Origin: Halioglobus japonicus
GTDB lineage: Bacteria; Pseudomonadota; Gammaproteobacteria; Pseudomonadales; Halieaceae
DNA: 64,000 bases
Assembly (NCBI RefSeq): GCF_001983995.1
Contig: NZ_CP019450.1
Coordinates: 1,736,001 to 1,800,000, forward strand
Direction of reading: 5' to 3'
This document shows, in pieces, positions 6,962-18,038 of this stretch. The position numbers and the translations under genes are program-made. The notes beneath the pieces are model-generated. The model made no database searches and was not told the DNA's origin. It saw only the letters and a program-made list of their open reading frames with translations. Within the stretch, counting starts at the first letter, position 1, and every line of letters starts with the position of its first letter.

Positions 6962-8606
6962 TTTCCAGCATTTCGCGTGCGTGTGCCAGCGTCTGTTCAG
7001 TGATCTTGACGCCGCCGAGCATGCGGGCGATTTCTTCGACTTTCTCATCCTGGCCAAGTGTGCTCAGGCGGGTTTCCACGGAATCCTTGTTTGATTGCTT
7101 GCTCACCTGCAGGTGCTGTTGGCCCTGGGCTGCAACCTGAGGCAGGTGGGTGACGCACAGGACCTGGGCGGTGCCAGCCAGGTCGCGCAGCAACTTGCCA
7201 ACCACCTCGGCCACGGCACCGCCAATGCCGACATCCACTTCGTCAAAGACCATGCTCGGTACGGTACCTGCGCTGGCGGTGACAACCTGAATGGCCAGGC
7301 TGATCCGTGAGAGCTCACCGCCGGAAGCGATTTTGCCCAGCCCCTGTGGCGCTGCTCCTGGGTTGGTGCTGATCAGAAACTCAATGTCTTCAACGCCATG
7401 GGGGTGGGGGGAGCTGTTGTCACGGGGTGTCAGGGCAATTTCCAGTGTGCACTGCGCCATGGCCAGCGTGGCGAGTACCTCCTGAGCGGCTTTGACGAGC
7501 TTTTTGGCTGCCCGGGAGCGGCTGCTGCTGAGTTTCTTGGCCTGCCCGGCATAGGCTCGCTCGAGGCTGGCCATCTCGCCCTGCAACTCCTTGATGCGCT
7601 CTTCGCTGCCGGCGAGTGAATCCAGTTCCTCGCGCAGGCGTTGATGGACCTCGGCGACCTGCTCAGGCATTACGCGATGCTTGCGCGCCACATCGTAAAT
7701 AGTCTCCAACCGGCGCTGGACGATGTCGAGGCGCTCCGGGTCGATTTCCACGGCGTCGAGATGGCGCTGGATCTCGCTGCGGGCCTCGGCGATCTGGATG
7801 GCGGCGCTGTCGAGCAGTTCCCGGGCAGAGTCGGCGGCGTTGCCGGCATGGGCGTCGTCGCTGAGCAGCTGCAGGGCCTGGCGGGTGCCATTTTCCTGTT
7901 GGTCACACAAATCCAGGGCAGAATGGGCCGAGGACAGAATCTGCTCGGCGTTGGCCAATAATTTCTGTTCCTGCTCAAGCTCTTGCAGTTCGGTTTCGCC
8001 CAGTGCCAGTTGGTCGAGCTCCTCCACCTGGTAGGCGAGCAGTTGCGCGCGGGAGGCGTGTTCATCGGCCGAGCCGGTCAACAATTCAAGCTCACGCTGG
8101 GCGCGCAGCCAGTTTGACGCGCTTTGCTCGACGTCAGCGGCGAGTTTCTGGTGCCCGGCATAGGCGTCGAGCAATGCGCGCTGGACGGGTTTGCGCAGCA
8201 GCGACTGGTGCGCGTGCTGGCTGTGAATATCGATGAGCAGGGCGCCCAGTTCCGCGCAGTCCTGCAGTGTGGAGGGTGAACCGTTGATATAGGCGCGGCT
8301 GCGACCTTCTGCGGTAATGACCCGGCGCAGCAGGCATTCATCGCCGCCCTCCAGGTCGCGGCTGTCCAGCCAGGCGCTGGCCGCGGGCAGCGCGCTGATA
8401 TCGAAGGTGGCGGCAATTTCCGCCCGCTTGGCGCCGTGGCGCACGGCCTTGGGGTCGGCCCGGTCGCCCAGACACAGGCCCAACGCATCCAGGGTGATGG
8501 ATTTGCCGGCGCCGGTCTCGCCGGTGATCACGGTCATGCCCTCGGCGAATTCCATCTCCAGTTCCGAGACAATCGTGTAGTTGCTTATGCTGATATGGCT
8601 GAGCAT
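6954..8606 (-). CDS. recN: DNA repair protein RecN
   Basis: RecN is an SMC-like ATPase that acts at DNA double-strand breaks. The Walker A motif GETGAGKSITLDAL lies near residues 29-42; a long coiled coil fills the middle; the ABC signature LGKIASGGELSRISLAIQ and Walker B VFDEVDVGIGG lie near the end. About 550 residues is normal. MLSHISISNYTIV is the conserved start; an in-frame ATG eight codons earlier was rejected. SOS control is usual for the gene, but I did not find a clear LexA box by eye in the short gap before hrcA. Confidence 0.96.
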   Translation of the reverse strand: MLSHISISNYTIVSELEMEFAEGMTVITGETGAGKSITLDALGLCLGDRADPKAVRHGAKRAEIAATFDISALPAASAWLDSRDLEGGDECLLRRVITAEGRSRAYINGSPSTLQDCAELGALLIDIHSQHAHQSLLRKPVQRALLDAYAGHQKLAADVEQSASNWLRAQRELELLTGSADEHASRAQLLAYQVEELDQLALGETELQELEQEQKLLANAEQILSSAHSALDLCDQQENGTRQALQLLSDDAHAGNAADSARELLDSAAIQIAEARSEIQRHLDAVEIDPERLDIVQRRLETIYDVARKHRVMPEQVAEVHQRLREELDSLAGSEERIKELQGEMASLERAYAGQAKKLSSSRSRAAKKLVKAAQEVLATLAMAQCTLEIALTPRDNSSPHPHGVEDIEFLISTNPGAAPQGLGKIASGGELSRISLAIQVVTASAGTVPSMVFDEVDVGIGGAVAEVVGKLLRDLAGTAQVLCVTHLPQVAAQGQQHLQVSKQSNKDSVETRLSTLGQDEKVEEIARMLGGVKITEQTLAHAREMLESA

Positions 8607-8750
8607 GCGGTTCCCCAATGGTTTCGGCATTTATACCCCAGAAGCCTGCGCGCATAAACATCCATGCTGTGTGCCTGTCGCCTGGACGCACAGGTTTTGT
8701 AAATTGACTGGGCTGTGATACAACCTGTGACCAGGGACGACAGGAACCGC

Positions 8751-9782
8751 ATGAGTATTGAAGTCATATCAGATCGCGCTAGTGTACTGCTCAAAACACT
8801 GGTAGAGCGGCACATTCGCGACGGCCAGCCGGTGGGCTCGCGCACACTAATGGAAGAATCCGGCCTGCCTGTCAGTGCTGCGACAATCCGCAATGTCATG
8901 TCCGACCTGGAAGATCGTGGTTTTCTGGTATCACCCCATACCTCAGCCGGGCGCATTCCTACGGCGGCGGGTTACCGGTTGTTCGTGGACAGCCTGCTGC
9001 AGGTCCAGCCCCTCACCGCCGACGCTGTTTCGGCACTGCGCACCGAGCTTAATCCCGACAAGACCTCGTCGGAACTGGTCCAGAGCGCCTCGAATATGCT
9101 GGCCAATATTACCGCCCAGGCCGGGCTGGTGACGGTGCCCAAGCAGGAGGCTAACCAGCTGCGTCAGGTGGAATTTCTGCCTCTGTCTGGCAACCGTGTG
9201 CTGGCGATACTGGTGGTGAACGAGCGCGAGGTGCAGAACCGGATCATCCACACTGAGCGACCATTTTCTGAGGAACAGCTGCGTGAGGCGGCCGCCATGG
9301 TGAATCAACGCTTCGCGGGACAGGCCCTGAATCGGGTGCAGGATGGTCTGTTGCGGGAAATGCATGACGCCCGCGCCCAGATCGACGCTTATCTGCGCGA
9401 CTCCCTGGATCTGGCCAGCAAAGCGCTGGGTCAGGAAGACAACGAGGAGTACGTGGTTGCGGGCGAGAGCACGCTGATCGGCAATGCCACGGCCGAAGAA
9501 GTGGTCAAACTGCGCGAGTTGTTTGATGCCTTCGAGCAGAAAAAAGATCTGCTGCACCTGCTGGACCGTTGTTCCAGCGCCGAGGGTGTGCAGGTGTTCA
9601 TTGGCGAAGAGGCAGGCTACGAGGTCTTTGGCGATTATTCCGTAGTGACCGCCCCCTACAGCGATGGGGTGCAAACCCTGGGTGTGCTGGGTGTGATCGG
9701 CCCCACCCGGATGGCCTATGAGCGGGTGATTCCCATTGTGGATGTCACTGCCAAAATGTTGAGCCAGGCACTGGCCAAATAA
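8751..9782 (+). CDS. hrcA: Heat-inducible transcription repressor HrcA
   Basis: HrcA represses chaperone operons by binding CIRCE operators. The 343-residue protein has the N-terminal winged helix (DRASVLLKTLVERHIRDGQPVGS, then AATIRNVMSDLEDRGFL) and the diagnostic SPHTSAGRIPTAAGYRLFVD. The C-terminal end has the usual GVLGVIGPTRMAYERVIP. The ATG start MSIEVIS follows CAGGAA. It lies just before grpE-dnaK-dnaJ, its expected targets, but no CIRCE element (TTAGCACTC-N9-GAGTGCTAA) is visible before any of them. Confidence 0.95.
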   Translation: MSIEVISDRASVLLKTLVERHIRDGQPVGSRTLMEESGLPVSAATIRNVMSDLEDRGFLVSPHTSAGRIPTAAGYRLFVDSLLQVQPLTADAVSALRTELNPDKTSSELVQSASNMLANITAQAGLVTVPKQEANQLRQVEFLPLSGNRVLAILVVNEREVQNRIIHTERPFSEEQLREAAAMVNQRFAGQALNRVQDGLLREMHDARAQIDAYLRDSLDLASKALGQEDNEEYVVAGESTLIGNATAEEVVKLRELFDAFEQKKDLLHLLDRCSSAEGVQVFIGEEAGYEVFGDYSVVTAPYSDGVQTLGVLGVIGPTRMAYERVIPIVDVTAKMLSQALAK

Positions 9783-9897
9783 GCCGCATTCGGGCCCCGG
9801 CGGGCCCTGTTTCCGACAGCCGTCAATTCTCCTCCAGGCCAGGTCCTGTCTGGCCTGGGCCAGGCTCGAACCGGGCCGAAAAATCTCATTTTTTTCC

Positions 9898-9925
9898 CTT
9901 GAACCTCCCCAATCCGTCCCCATAT
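9898..9925 (+). promoter_or_regulatory. Sigma-32 heat-shock promoter before grpE
   Basis: CTTGAA (9898-9903) and CCCCATAT (9918-9925) with a 14-bp spacer match the RpoH consensus CTTGAA-N13-17-CCCCATNT almost exactly. The grpE GTG start lies about 45 bp downstream. This supports RpoH control of the grpE-dnaK-dnaJ cluster. Confidence 0.85.
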
Positions 9926-9966
9926 CCGTGACATCCCCTGAATTGATGCCATAACGGAGTACAAGC

Positions 9967-10572
9967 GTGGCCGAGCAAGACCCAAAACAGCCCGAAAACG
10001 AGATCCAGGAAGAACAGTCCACTGGCGTGGAGGTTGAACTGGAAACCGCCGAAGAAGTGGCTGCCGCTGAAGCAGCAGAAGCAGAAGCAGAAGCAGAAGC
10101 AGAAGCAGAGGCTTCGCCGGACGATGAAGTGGCCCAGCTGCAGGAAGAACTGGCTGCTGCCAAAGACGCCGCCCTGCGCGCCCAGGCCGAGGCCCAGAAC
10201 GCCAAGCGCCGCGCCGATCAGGACGTGGAAAAGGCCCGCAAATTTGCCCTTGAACGCTTTGCCGGTGAGTTGCTGCCCGTCGCCGACAACCTGGAACGCG
10301 CCCTCGAGGCCGCCTCTGGCGATGACGAGGCCATCAAGCCGATTGCCGAAGGCGTTGAGCTGACCCTTAAGAGCCTGCTGGACGTCCTCGGCAAGCAGAA
10401 TATCGAAGTGGTAGAGCCCAATGGCGAGCCCTTCGACCCCAATCTGCACCAGGCCATGAGCATGATCGAGAACCCCGAGGTAGAGCCCAACACCGTAATC
10501 GCGGTAATGCAGAAAGGCTACACCCTGAACGGCCGTCTCATCCGCCCCGCCATGGTAATGGTCAGCAAATAA
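9967..10572 (+). CDS. grpE: Nucleotide exchange factor GrpE
   Basis: GrpE drives ADP release from DnaK. The 201-residue protein starts at GTG. An unusually acidic N-terminal region (residues about 5-58) contains a pure Glu-Ala repeat encoded by a hexanucleotide tract. It is followed by the long dimerisation helix ([28 protein letters not shown]) and the beta-domain with [14 protein letters not shown] and [22 protein letters not shown], all typical. Downstream lies a palindromic repeat element before dnaK. Confidence 0.96.
   Translation: MAEQDPKQPENEIQEEQSTGVEVELETAEEVAAAEAAEAEAEAEAEAEASPDDEVAQLQEELAAAKDAALRAQAEAQNAKRRADQDVEKARKFALERFAGELLPVADNLERALEAASGDDEAIKPIAEGVELTLKSLLDVLGKQNIEVVEPNGEPFDPNLHQAMSMIENPEVEPNTVIAVMQKGYTLNGRLIRPAMVMVSK
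10078..10107 (+). repeat. Hexanucleotide tandem repeat inside grpE
   Basis: Five perfect copies of GAAGCA encode Glu-Ala pairs in the disordered N-terminus of GrpE. Because the unit is a multiple of three, copy-number changes by slippage would alter the tail length without breaking the frame. Confidence 0.9.
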
Positions 10573-10577
10573 ACCAT

Positions 10578-10683
10578 GGGGTCAGGTCTCAAATTTCTCA
10601 GACAACCCCGGGGTCAGACCCGGATGTCTGAGAAAAATAAGACCTGACCCCGGGGTTGTCTGAGAAAACAGAGACCTGACCCC
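10578..10683. repeat. Palindromic GGGGTCAGGTC repeat element between grpE and dnaK
   Basis: The element starts GGGGTCAGGTCTC and ends with its exact reverse complement. Inside, 10596-10617 and 10644-10665 are perfect 22-nt inverted repeats, and the CTGACCCC/GGGGTCAG core is repeated several times. Such GGGGTCAGGTC elements resemble REP-type mobile repeats associated with REP-associated (RAYT) transposases in many proteobacteria. In RNA it would form a long hairpin and could affect the grpE:dnaK expression ratio. No transposase is nearby. Confidence 0.8.
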
Positions 10684-10776
10684 GAAAGGGGTTGAATCTG
10701 GCCAAGACGACCCCAGATAGAGAACAACGCAATTGATTAGGCGTCTCGGACGCCACCCAAACTGGAGAGATTTACA

Positions 10777-12705
10777 ATGGGCAAGATTATCGGAATCGAC
10801 CTGGGTACCACTAACTCGTGTGTATCCGTACTGGACGGCGACGCACCTCGCGTGATTGAGAATGCGGAAGGCGATCGCACTACCCCTTCTATCGTGGGTT
10901 ACACCGACGACGGTGAGATCCTGGTTGGCCAGAGCGCCAAGCGTCAGGCGGTGACTAACCCCACCAACACCCTGTTCGCGGTTAAGCGTCTGATCGGCCG
11001 TAAGTTCAAGGACGATGTGGTTCAGAAAGACATCAGCATGGTCCCTTACAAGATCATTGAAGCTGACAACGGCGACGCCTGGGTTCAGGCCAAGGACGAC
11101 AAGATGGCGCCTCCGCAGGTGTCTGCTGAAGTTCTGCGCAAGATGAAAAAGACTGCCGAGGAATTCCTGGGCGAGCCCGTAACCGAGGCTGTCATCACCG
11201 TACCTGCCTACTTCAACGACTCCCAGCGTCAGGCGACCAAGGACGCCGGCAAAATCGCTGGTCTGGAAGTCAAGCGCATCATCAACGAGCCGACTGCGGC
11301 TGCGCTGGCCTACGGCATGGACAAGGCCAAGGGCGACCACACTGTGGCGGTTTACGACCTCGGTGGCGGTACTTTCGATATCTCCATCATCGAGATCGCA
11401 GAAGTCGACGGCGAGCACCAGTTTGAAGTGCTGTCTACCAACGGTGACACCTTCCTCGGTGGTGAAGACTTTGACCTGCGCCTGATCGAATACCTAGCGG
11501 ACGAGTTCAAGAAAGAGCAGGGCATTGACCTGCACAACGACCCGCTGGCTCTGCAGCGCCTGAAGGAAGCTGCTGAAAAAGCCAAGATCGAGCTGTCATC
11601 CAGCCAGCAGACTGAAGTGAATCTGCCGTACATCACTGCAGACGCAACCGGTCCCAAGCACCTGGTGGTCAAGCTGAGCCGCGCCAAGCTGGAAAGCCTG
11701 GTGGAAGACCTGGTCAAGCGCTCCATGGAGCCCGTGAAGACGGCCCTGCAGGACGCGGGCCTGTCTCCCTCCGAGATCGACGACGTGATCCTGGTCGGTG
11801 GCCAGACCCGCATGCCGATGGTTCAGAGCGTTGTCGCGGACTTCTTCGGCAAAGAGCCGCGCAAGGACGTTAACCCCGACGAAGCGGTTGCCATGGGTGC
11901 CTCTATTCAGGGTGCGGTACTGTCCGGCGACGTGAAAGACGTACTGCTGCTGGACGTAACTCCGCTGACTCTGGGCATCGAGACCATGGGTGGCGTGGCT
12001 ACTCCGCTGATTGAGAAGAACACTACGATTCCGACCAAGAAGTCGCAGATCTTCTCTACCGCTGACGACAACCAGACTGCCGTGACCATTCATGTAGTCC
12101 AGGGTGAGCGCAAGCAGGCGACTGGCAACAAGTCACTGGGTCGTTTCGACCTGGCCGACATCCCGCCGGCACCGCGCGGCATGCCCCAGATTGAAGTGAC
12201 CTTCGACCTGGACGCCAACGGTATCCTGCACGTGTCTGCCCAGGACAAGGCAACCGGCAAGGAACAGTCCATCCGCATCACTGCCTCCGGCGGTCTGAGC
12301 GATGAAGACATCGAGCAAATGGTTGCTGACGCTGAAGCTAATGCTGAAGCCGATGCCAAGTTCGAGGAGTTGATCACCGCGCGCAATACTTGTGACGGCC
12401 TGATCCACGCTGCCAAGAAGACCATCGAGGAAGCTGGCGAGCACGCTACTGATGAGGAGAAAGCTGCGATTGAAGCTGCGATCACCGAAGCAGAAGAAGC
12501 CGTTAAGGGCGACGACAAAGCCGCCATTGATGCCGCTGCCGAGAAGCTGACTGAAGCTACTGGCCCTGTTGCGCAGAAGATGTACGCTGCCCAGGCAGAG
12601 CAGGCACAGGCAGCTGGCGCCGGCGCCGAAGGTGCTCAGGCAGAGCCTGCCGGTGAAGACGTCATGGACGCCGAGTTTGAGGAAGTTAAGGACGACAACA
12701 AGTAA
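10777..12705 (+). CDS. dnaK: Molecular chaperone DnaK (Hsp70)
   Basis: DnaK is the ATP-dependent Hsp70 that folds and protects cytoplasmic proteins. The 642-residue sequence shows [16 protein letters not shown] at the start, the ATPase motifs [15 protein letters not shown] and [13 protein letters not shown], the interdomain linker [16 protein letters not shown], and the C-terminal [19 protein letters not shown] precedes the ATG. A small hairpin (GGCGTC-TCG-GACGCC, 10740-10754) sits in the leader. It lies downstream of the sigma-32 promoter of grpE, but the repeat element in between may impede read-through. Confidence 0.98.
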   Translation: MGKIIGIDLGTTNSCVSVLDGDAPRVIENAEGDRTTPSIVGYTDDGEILVGQSAKRQAVTNPTNTLFAVKRLIGRKFKDDVVQKDISMVPYKIIEADNGDAWVQAKDDKMAPPQVSAEVLRKMKKTAEEFLGEPVTEAVITVPAYFNDSQRQATKDAGKIAGLEVKRIINEPTAAALAYGMDKAKGDHTVAVYDLGGGTFDISIIEIAEVDGEHQFEVLSTNGDTFLGGEDFDLRLIEYLADEFKKEQGIDLHNDPLALQRLKEAAEKAKIELSSSQQTEVNLPYITADATGPKHLVVKLSRAKLESLVEDLVKRSMEPVKTALQDAGLSPSEIDDVILVGGQTRMPMVQSVVADFFGKEPRKDVNPDEAVAMGASIQGAVLSGDVKDVLLLDVTPLTLGIETMGGVATPLIEKNTTIPTKKSQIFSTADDNQTAVTIHVVQGERKQATGNKSLGRFDLADIPPAPRGMPQIEVTFDLDANGILHVSAQDKATGKEQSIRITASGGLSDEDIEQMVADAEANAEADAKFEELITARNTCDGLIHAAKKTIEEAGEHATDEEKAAIEAAITEAEEAVKGDDKAAIDAAAEKLTEATGPVAQKMYAAQAEQAQAAGAGAEGAQAEPAGEDVMDAEFEEVKDDNK

Positions 12706-12724
12706 GTCCCGCTTCCTTGCTGAA

Positions 12725-12784
12725 GGAGCGACTTCGGTCGCTCCGGTTACCAAGTTCGACCACGCGGGCCACTGATGCCCGCGT
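12725..12784 (+). other. Two hairpins in the dnaK-dnaJ gap
   Basis: The first (12725-12744) is GGAGCGAC-TTCG-GTCGCTCC, a perfect stem capped by a very stable UUCG tetraloop. The second (12762-12784) pairs ACGCGGGC with GCCCGCGT and is followed by AGTCATTTTA. Neither has a full U-tract. They may stabilise the dnaK message or reduce read-through into dnaJ. Confidence 0.6.
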
Positions 12785-12824
12785 AGTCATTTTAGGAATA
12801 GCTGTAAAAGTACGCTGAGAAATC

Positions 12825-14790
<1,966 letters not shown>

Positions 14791-14808
14791 TAGCAGATGG
14801 AACCCGCT

Positions 14809-15663
14809 ATGTCCGAACACATAGTTAATATCGATGAGACCAACGCTGCAGCGCTACTGATCGAGGAATCACATAATCGTCCGGTGGTCGTCGACTTCTG
14901 GGCAGATTGGTGTGAGCCCTGCAAAGTGCTTATGCCGCTGTTGGAGAAAATCGCCAACGAATATAACGGCGCGTTTTTGTTGGCCAAGGTCAACGCGGAC
15001 GAACAGGGCATGATTGCGCAGCAGTTTGGCGTGCGCAGCCTGCCGACGGTGATGGTGATTAAAGACGGGCAGCCTGTAGATGGTTTTGCCGGTGCCCAAC
15101 CCGAAAAGGAAATTCGCGAACTTCTGGGCAAGTATCTGCCCAAACCCTGGGACGGCCTTCTGCAACTGGCGAAAGAAGCCATGGAGGAGGGCAATTTTGC
15201 CGCTGCTCTGACCCCGCTGCGCCAGGCCTGGGAAGAATCCGGTCAATTGTACGAGATCACCGTGGCCTATGTGCACTGCCTGATTGAGTCCATGCGTCTG
15301 GACGAAGCCGAAGCACTGCTCGACGGCGTGCGCATGGCGGATCAAGACGCCGCTTATGAACAACTGCGGGCTCAGTTAGAAATTAAGCGTCAGGCAGCCA
15401 AGTCACCAGAAATTGAAGCGCTGGAACAGCAGCTGGTCGCTGACCCGGATAATCTGGATGTGATGGCCCAGCTGGCGGTGCAGTTGACCAATGCTGGTCA
15501 ATTCAAGGACGCCATGGAATATCTGGTCACCATTTTGCGCAAGGACCTGGATCACGGCGATGGTGCCACCAGAAAGGCGTTGCTCGACACCATCGCCTCG
15601 CTCGGTAAGGGTGACCCTCTGGCGGCGGAGTATCAGCGCAAGCTCTACAGCCTACTTTATTGA
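14809..15663 (+). CDS. cnoX: Thioredoxin-TPR chaperone CnoX/YbbN-like
   Basis: An N-terminal thioredoxin domain (VVVDFWADWCEPCKVLMPLL; cis-Pro in VRSLPTVMV) is followed by about 170 residues of TPR-like helices. This is the CnoX (YbbN) architecture, a chaperedoxin that protects proteins from bleach-type oxidation and transfers them to DnaK/GroEL. Unlike the E. coli protein (SQHC), the active site is a full WCEPC, so disulfide chemistry is likely. The start at ATG-MSEH is preceded by GGAA; an ATG four codons earlier is possible. The position right after dnaK-dnaJ-dapB fits a chaperone role. Confidence 0.88.
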   Translation: MSEHIVNIDETNAAALLIEESHNRPVVVDFWADWCEPCKVLMPLLEKIANEYNGAFLLAKVNADEQGMIAQQFGVRSLPTVMVIKDGQPVDGFAGAQPEKEIRELLGKYLPKPWDGLLQLAKEAMEEGNFAAALTPLRQAWEESGQLYEITVAYVHCLIESMRLDEAEALLDGVRMADQDAAYEQLRAQLEIKRQAAKSPEIEALEQQLVADPDNLDVMAQLAVQLTNAGQFKDAMEYLVTILRKDLDHGDGATRKALLDTIASLGKGDPLAAEYQRKLYSLLY

Positions 15664-15677
15664 CGGCGAATGCGGTA

Positions 15678-16685
15678 ATGCTCCCACCTAGTATTTCCCT
15701 GTGTATGATCGTCAAGGACGAATCGTACTTCCTGCCCCGTTGTCTTTAAGCCGCCGCTGATTTTGTCGATGAGATGATCGTGGTGGACACCGGCTCAAGC
15801 GATGACTCGCGAAATATTGTACAGCGCCTGGGGGCCAAGGTGTTCGATTTCGCCTGGTGTGATGATTTTTCCGCCGCGCGCAACTACTCGCTGGAGCAGG
15901 CTAGCGGCGATTGGATCGTCGTGCTGGATGCAGACGAGATGATCGACCCAGCTAACTGGCTGCGCCTTCGTGAGCTGGTGACGACCACCGAGCGCGATGC
16001 GTTCTTTCTCAGCGAACATAATTACACGAATCAGCGCTTCGAGGGCGGCTTTGTCCCGACAAAGCAGCAAACACCTTACACCCGCGGTTTCAAAGGTTAC
16101 AAGGTGCATGCCATTGCCCGGCTGTTCCGAAATTCACCGGCAATTCGCTATCGCGGCCATGTACATGAGGTGATTGATACCTCGCTTGGTGAAGAGCAGT
16201 ACGAGGTGGTGAATATCGTGATTCACCACCATGGGGAAGAGAGCCCTCAGCGGCCCAAGGAAGTTCGCCATAGGAGCTATCTCCGGCTGATGGAGCAGGA
16301 TCTCGACAGCGATCCTTCCGGTCGCCTTTACGGTACGGCGGCGTCCATTCGCATGCACTACCTCAAGGACTATGCCACCGCGGCCAGGTACTATGAGTCA
16401 GCTATTCGTCTGGGCTGGCGGCCACAGGACAGCCGCGAAGGCTGGGCGCTGTGCCAGTATCTGGCCGGTGACCTTGAGGCTGCCTACGATGGCTATCGGG
16501 CTCTCTATGACGAGAAGCACGTCAGCGTTAATCTCTGTATTAATCTGGCCAATCTCGCCGTAAAACGTAACGAGAAACCCTTTGCTGCTGACCTCCTGGA
16601 GAGGGCGATCGGCCTGGGTGTGGTCGACGTCAAGACCCGTATCAGCCTCGAGCATAACATTCGGTTTCTGCGCGACAATACCTGA
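15678..16685 (+). pseudogene. Family 2 glycosyltransferase (SunS/TPR type) with in-frame stop
   Basis: The reading frame starts MLPPSISLCMIVKDESYFLPRCL, typical of GT2 enzymes, then meets TAA at 15747-15749, and continues in the same frame AAADFVDEMIVVDTGSSDDS, LDADEMIDP and a TPR-like C-terminal half. The break is a nonsense codon, not an indel. Translation could restart at the ATG at 15774 but would lose the first beta-strand of the nucleotide-sugar fold. Family members transfer sugars to lipids or proteins; the acceptor here is unknown. A sequencing substitution or genuine inactivation are both possible. Confidence 0.75.
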
Positions 16686-16838
16686 GCACATTGCCTCCCC
16701 ATTGACCGAGTACGCTACGGTCAATTATTGTGATTTCTGTCAACATTGTACCCCTCGTCGGTGCTCGCTATGGTACGGGCCAGCAGGGGCTATGAGCCCT
16801 TCTTTTGCGCCAATTTTGCAGCCGAGGAGGTATTTGCA

Positions 16839-18023
16839 GTGGACACATCTTTCAGCGCCGAGGACCTGGCGTTCCGAGACGAGGTGCGCGAGTTCTTCGC
16901 CACCGCCTATGACCCTGAACTGGACGCTCGCCTGAACAACCCCGATCCCAGTGTGTTTCCGGCGGCGATTGTGGACTGGCAGAAACGCCTGCATGACCGC
17001 GGCTGGATTGCGCCCGGTTGGCCCGAGGCCGTGGGTGGTACGGGCTGGACAGCGACCCAGAGCTTTATATTCGAAACCGAGCGCGCAGCGCACGGTATTC
17101 GCGATGTGCTTCCCTTTGGCCTGAAAATGGTCGGCCCCGTTATTTATACCTTTGGCACCGATGAGCAGAAAGAGCGCTTCCTGCCCAAGATTCTTGCCAG
17201 CGATGAGTGGTGGTGTCAGGGCTATTCTGAACCTGGTTCCGGCTCTGACCTTGCCTCACTGAAAACCCGCGCCGTGCGCGACGGTGATGACTACATCATT
17301 AACGGTGCCAAGATCTGGACAAGCTACGCTCAGTTTGCCGATTGGATCTTCTGCCTGGTGCGTACCAGCACCGAGGGCAAGAAGCAGGAAGGCATCAGCT
17401 TTTTGTTGATCGATATGAAGACGCCGGGCATTAAGGTCAACCCAATTGTGTCCATTGATGATCATCACAGCCTTAACGAGGTTGAGTTCAACAACGTACG
17501 CGTGCCCGTTGCCAACCGCATCGGTGAGGAAAACAAAGGCTGGACCTACGCCAAGGCGCTGCTGGCGCACGAGCGCACAGCGATTGCCGAAGTGGCTGAC
17601 ACCAAGCGTTGGGTACAAATGGTCAAGGATTACGCTACCACCGAAGTAAACGGCGGCAAGCGCCTGATCGACGATCCGCTGTTCCAGAAGCGCATCTCCG
17701 ACGTTGAGATTGAGCTCATGGCGCTGGAGTTTACCGAGCTGCGTGTACTGGCGTCGGTCGCCAAAGGGGGTGCCCCGGGAGCGGAATCTTCACTGCTGAA
17801 AATCAAGGGCACCGAATTGCAACAGGCCAGCCAGGAGTTGCTGATGGATCTGGCAGCGCACTATCAGGGCGTTCGCCCAGGCGCTCCTGAGGCAGAAGTA
17901 CTGGGGCATGAATTCGGCTCCAAGGCATTCAAGAAATATATGTACGGCAGGGCATCGACTATTTATGGCGGTTCCAACGAAGTGCAGCGCAACATCATCG
18001 CCAAGGCCGTACTCGGTCTGTAA
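16839..18023 (+). CDS. Acyl-CoA dehydrogenase
   Basis: FAD-dependent dehydrogenase that introduces the alpha-beta double bond in acyl-CoA thioesters. GTG is chosen as start because a perfect AGGAGG lies 8 bases before it, giving 394 residues. Visible features are WWCQGYSEPGSGSDLASLKT, the mid-domain WTSYAQFADWIFCLVRT, and the C-terminal YGGSNEVQRNIIAKAVLGL. Members with this form often act on branched, steroid or ring-derived acyl-CoAs and often form a heteromer with a second, paired subunit such as the next gene. It begins a run of same-strand genes reaching aceK and the histidine phosphatase. Confidence 0.92.
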   Translation: MDTSFSAEDLAFRDEVREFFATAYDPELDARLNNPDPSVFPAAIVDWQKRLHDRGWIAPGWPEAVGGTGWTATQSFIFETERAAHGIRDVLPFGLKMVGPVIYTFGTDEQKERFLPKILASDEWWCQGYSEPGSGSDLASLKTRAVRDGDDYIINGAKIWTSYAQFADWIFCLVRTSTEGKKQEGISFLLIDMKTPGIKVNPIVSIDDHHSLNEVEFNNVRVPVANRIGEENKGWTYAKALLAHERTAIAEVADTKRWVQMVKDYATTEVNGGKRLIDDPLFQKRISDVEIELMALEFTELRVLASVAKGGAPGAESSLLKIKGTELQQASQELLMDLAAHYQGVRPGAPEAEVLGHEFGSKAFKKYMYGRASTIYGGSNEVQRNIIAKAVLGL

Positions 18024-18038
18024 GCAGGAGGTATCACA

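Noticed and set aside
8607..8750. CIRCE element before hrcA
   Set aside because: The TTAGCACTC/GAGTGCTAA inverted repeat is not present here or before grpE, dnaK or dnaJ.
8943..10205. A 420-codon open frame antisense to hrcA/grpE
   Set aside because: It is the shadow of hrcA and grpE: the Ala/Ser-rich stretch is the reverse reading of the GAAGCA repeat, and there is no ribosome site.
10582..11418. Antisense open frame over dnaK
   Set aside because: It overlies the well-defined dnaK coding region and the repeat element, and has no family features.
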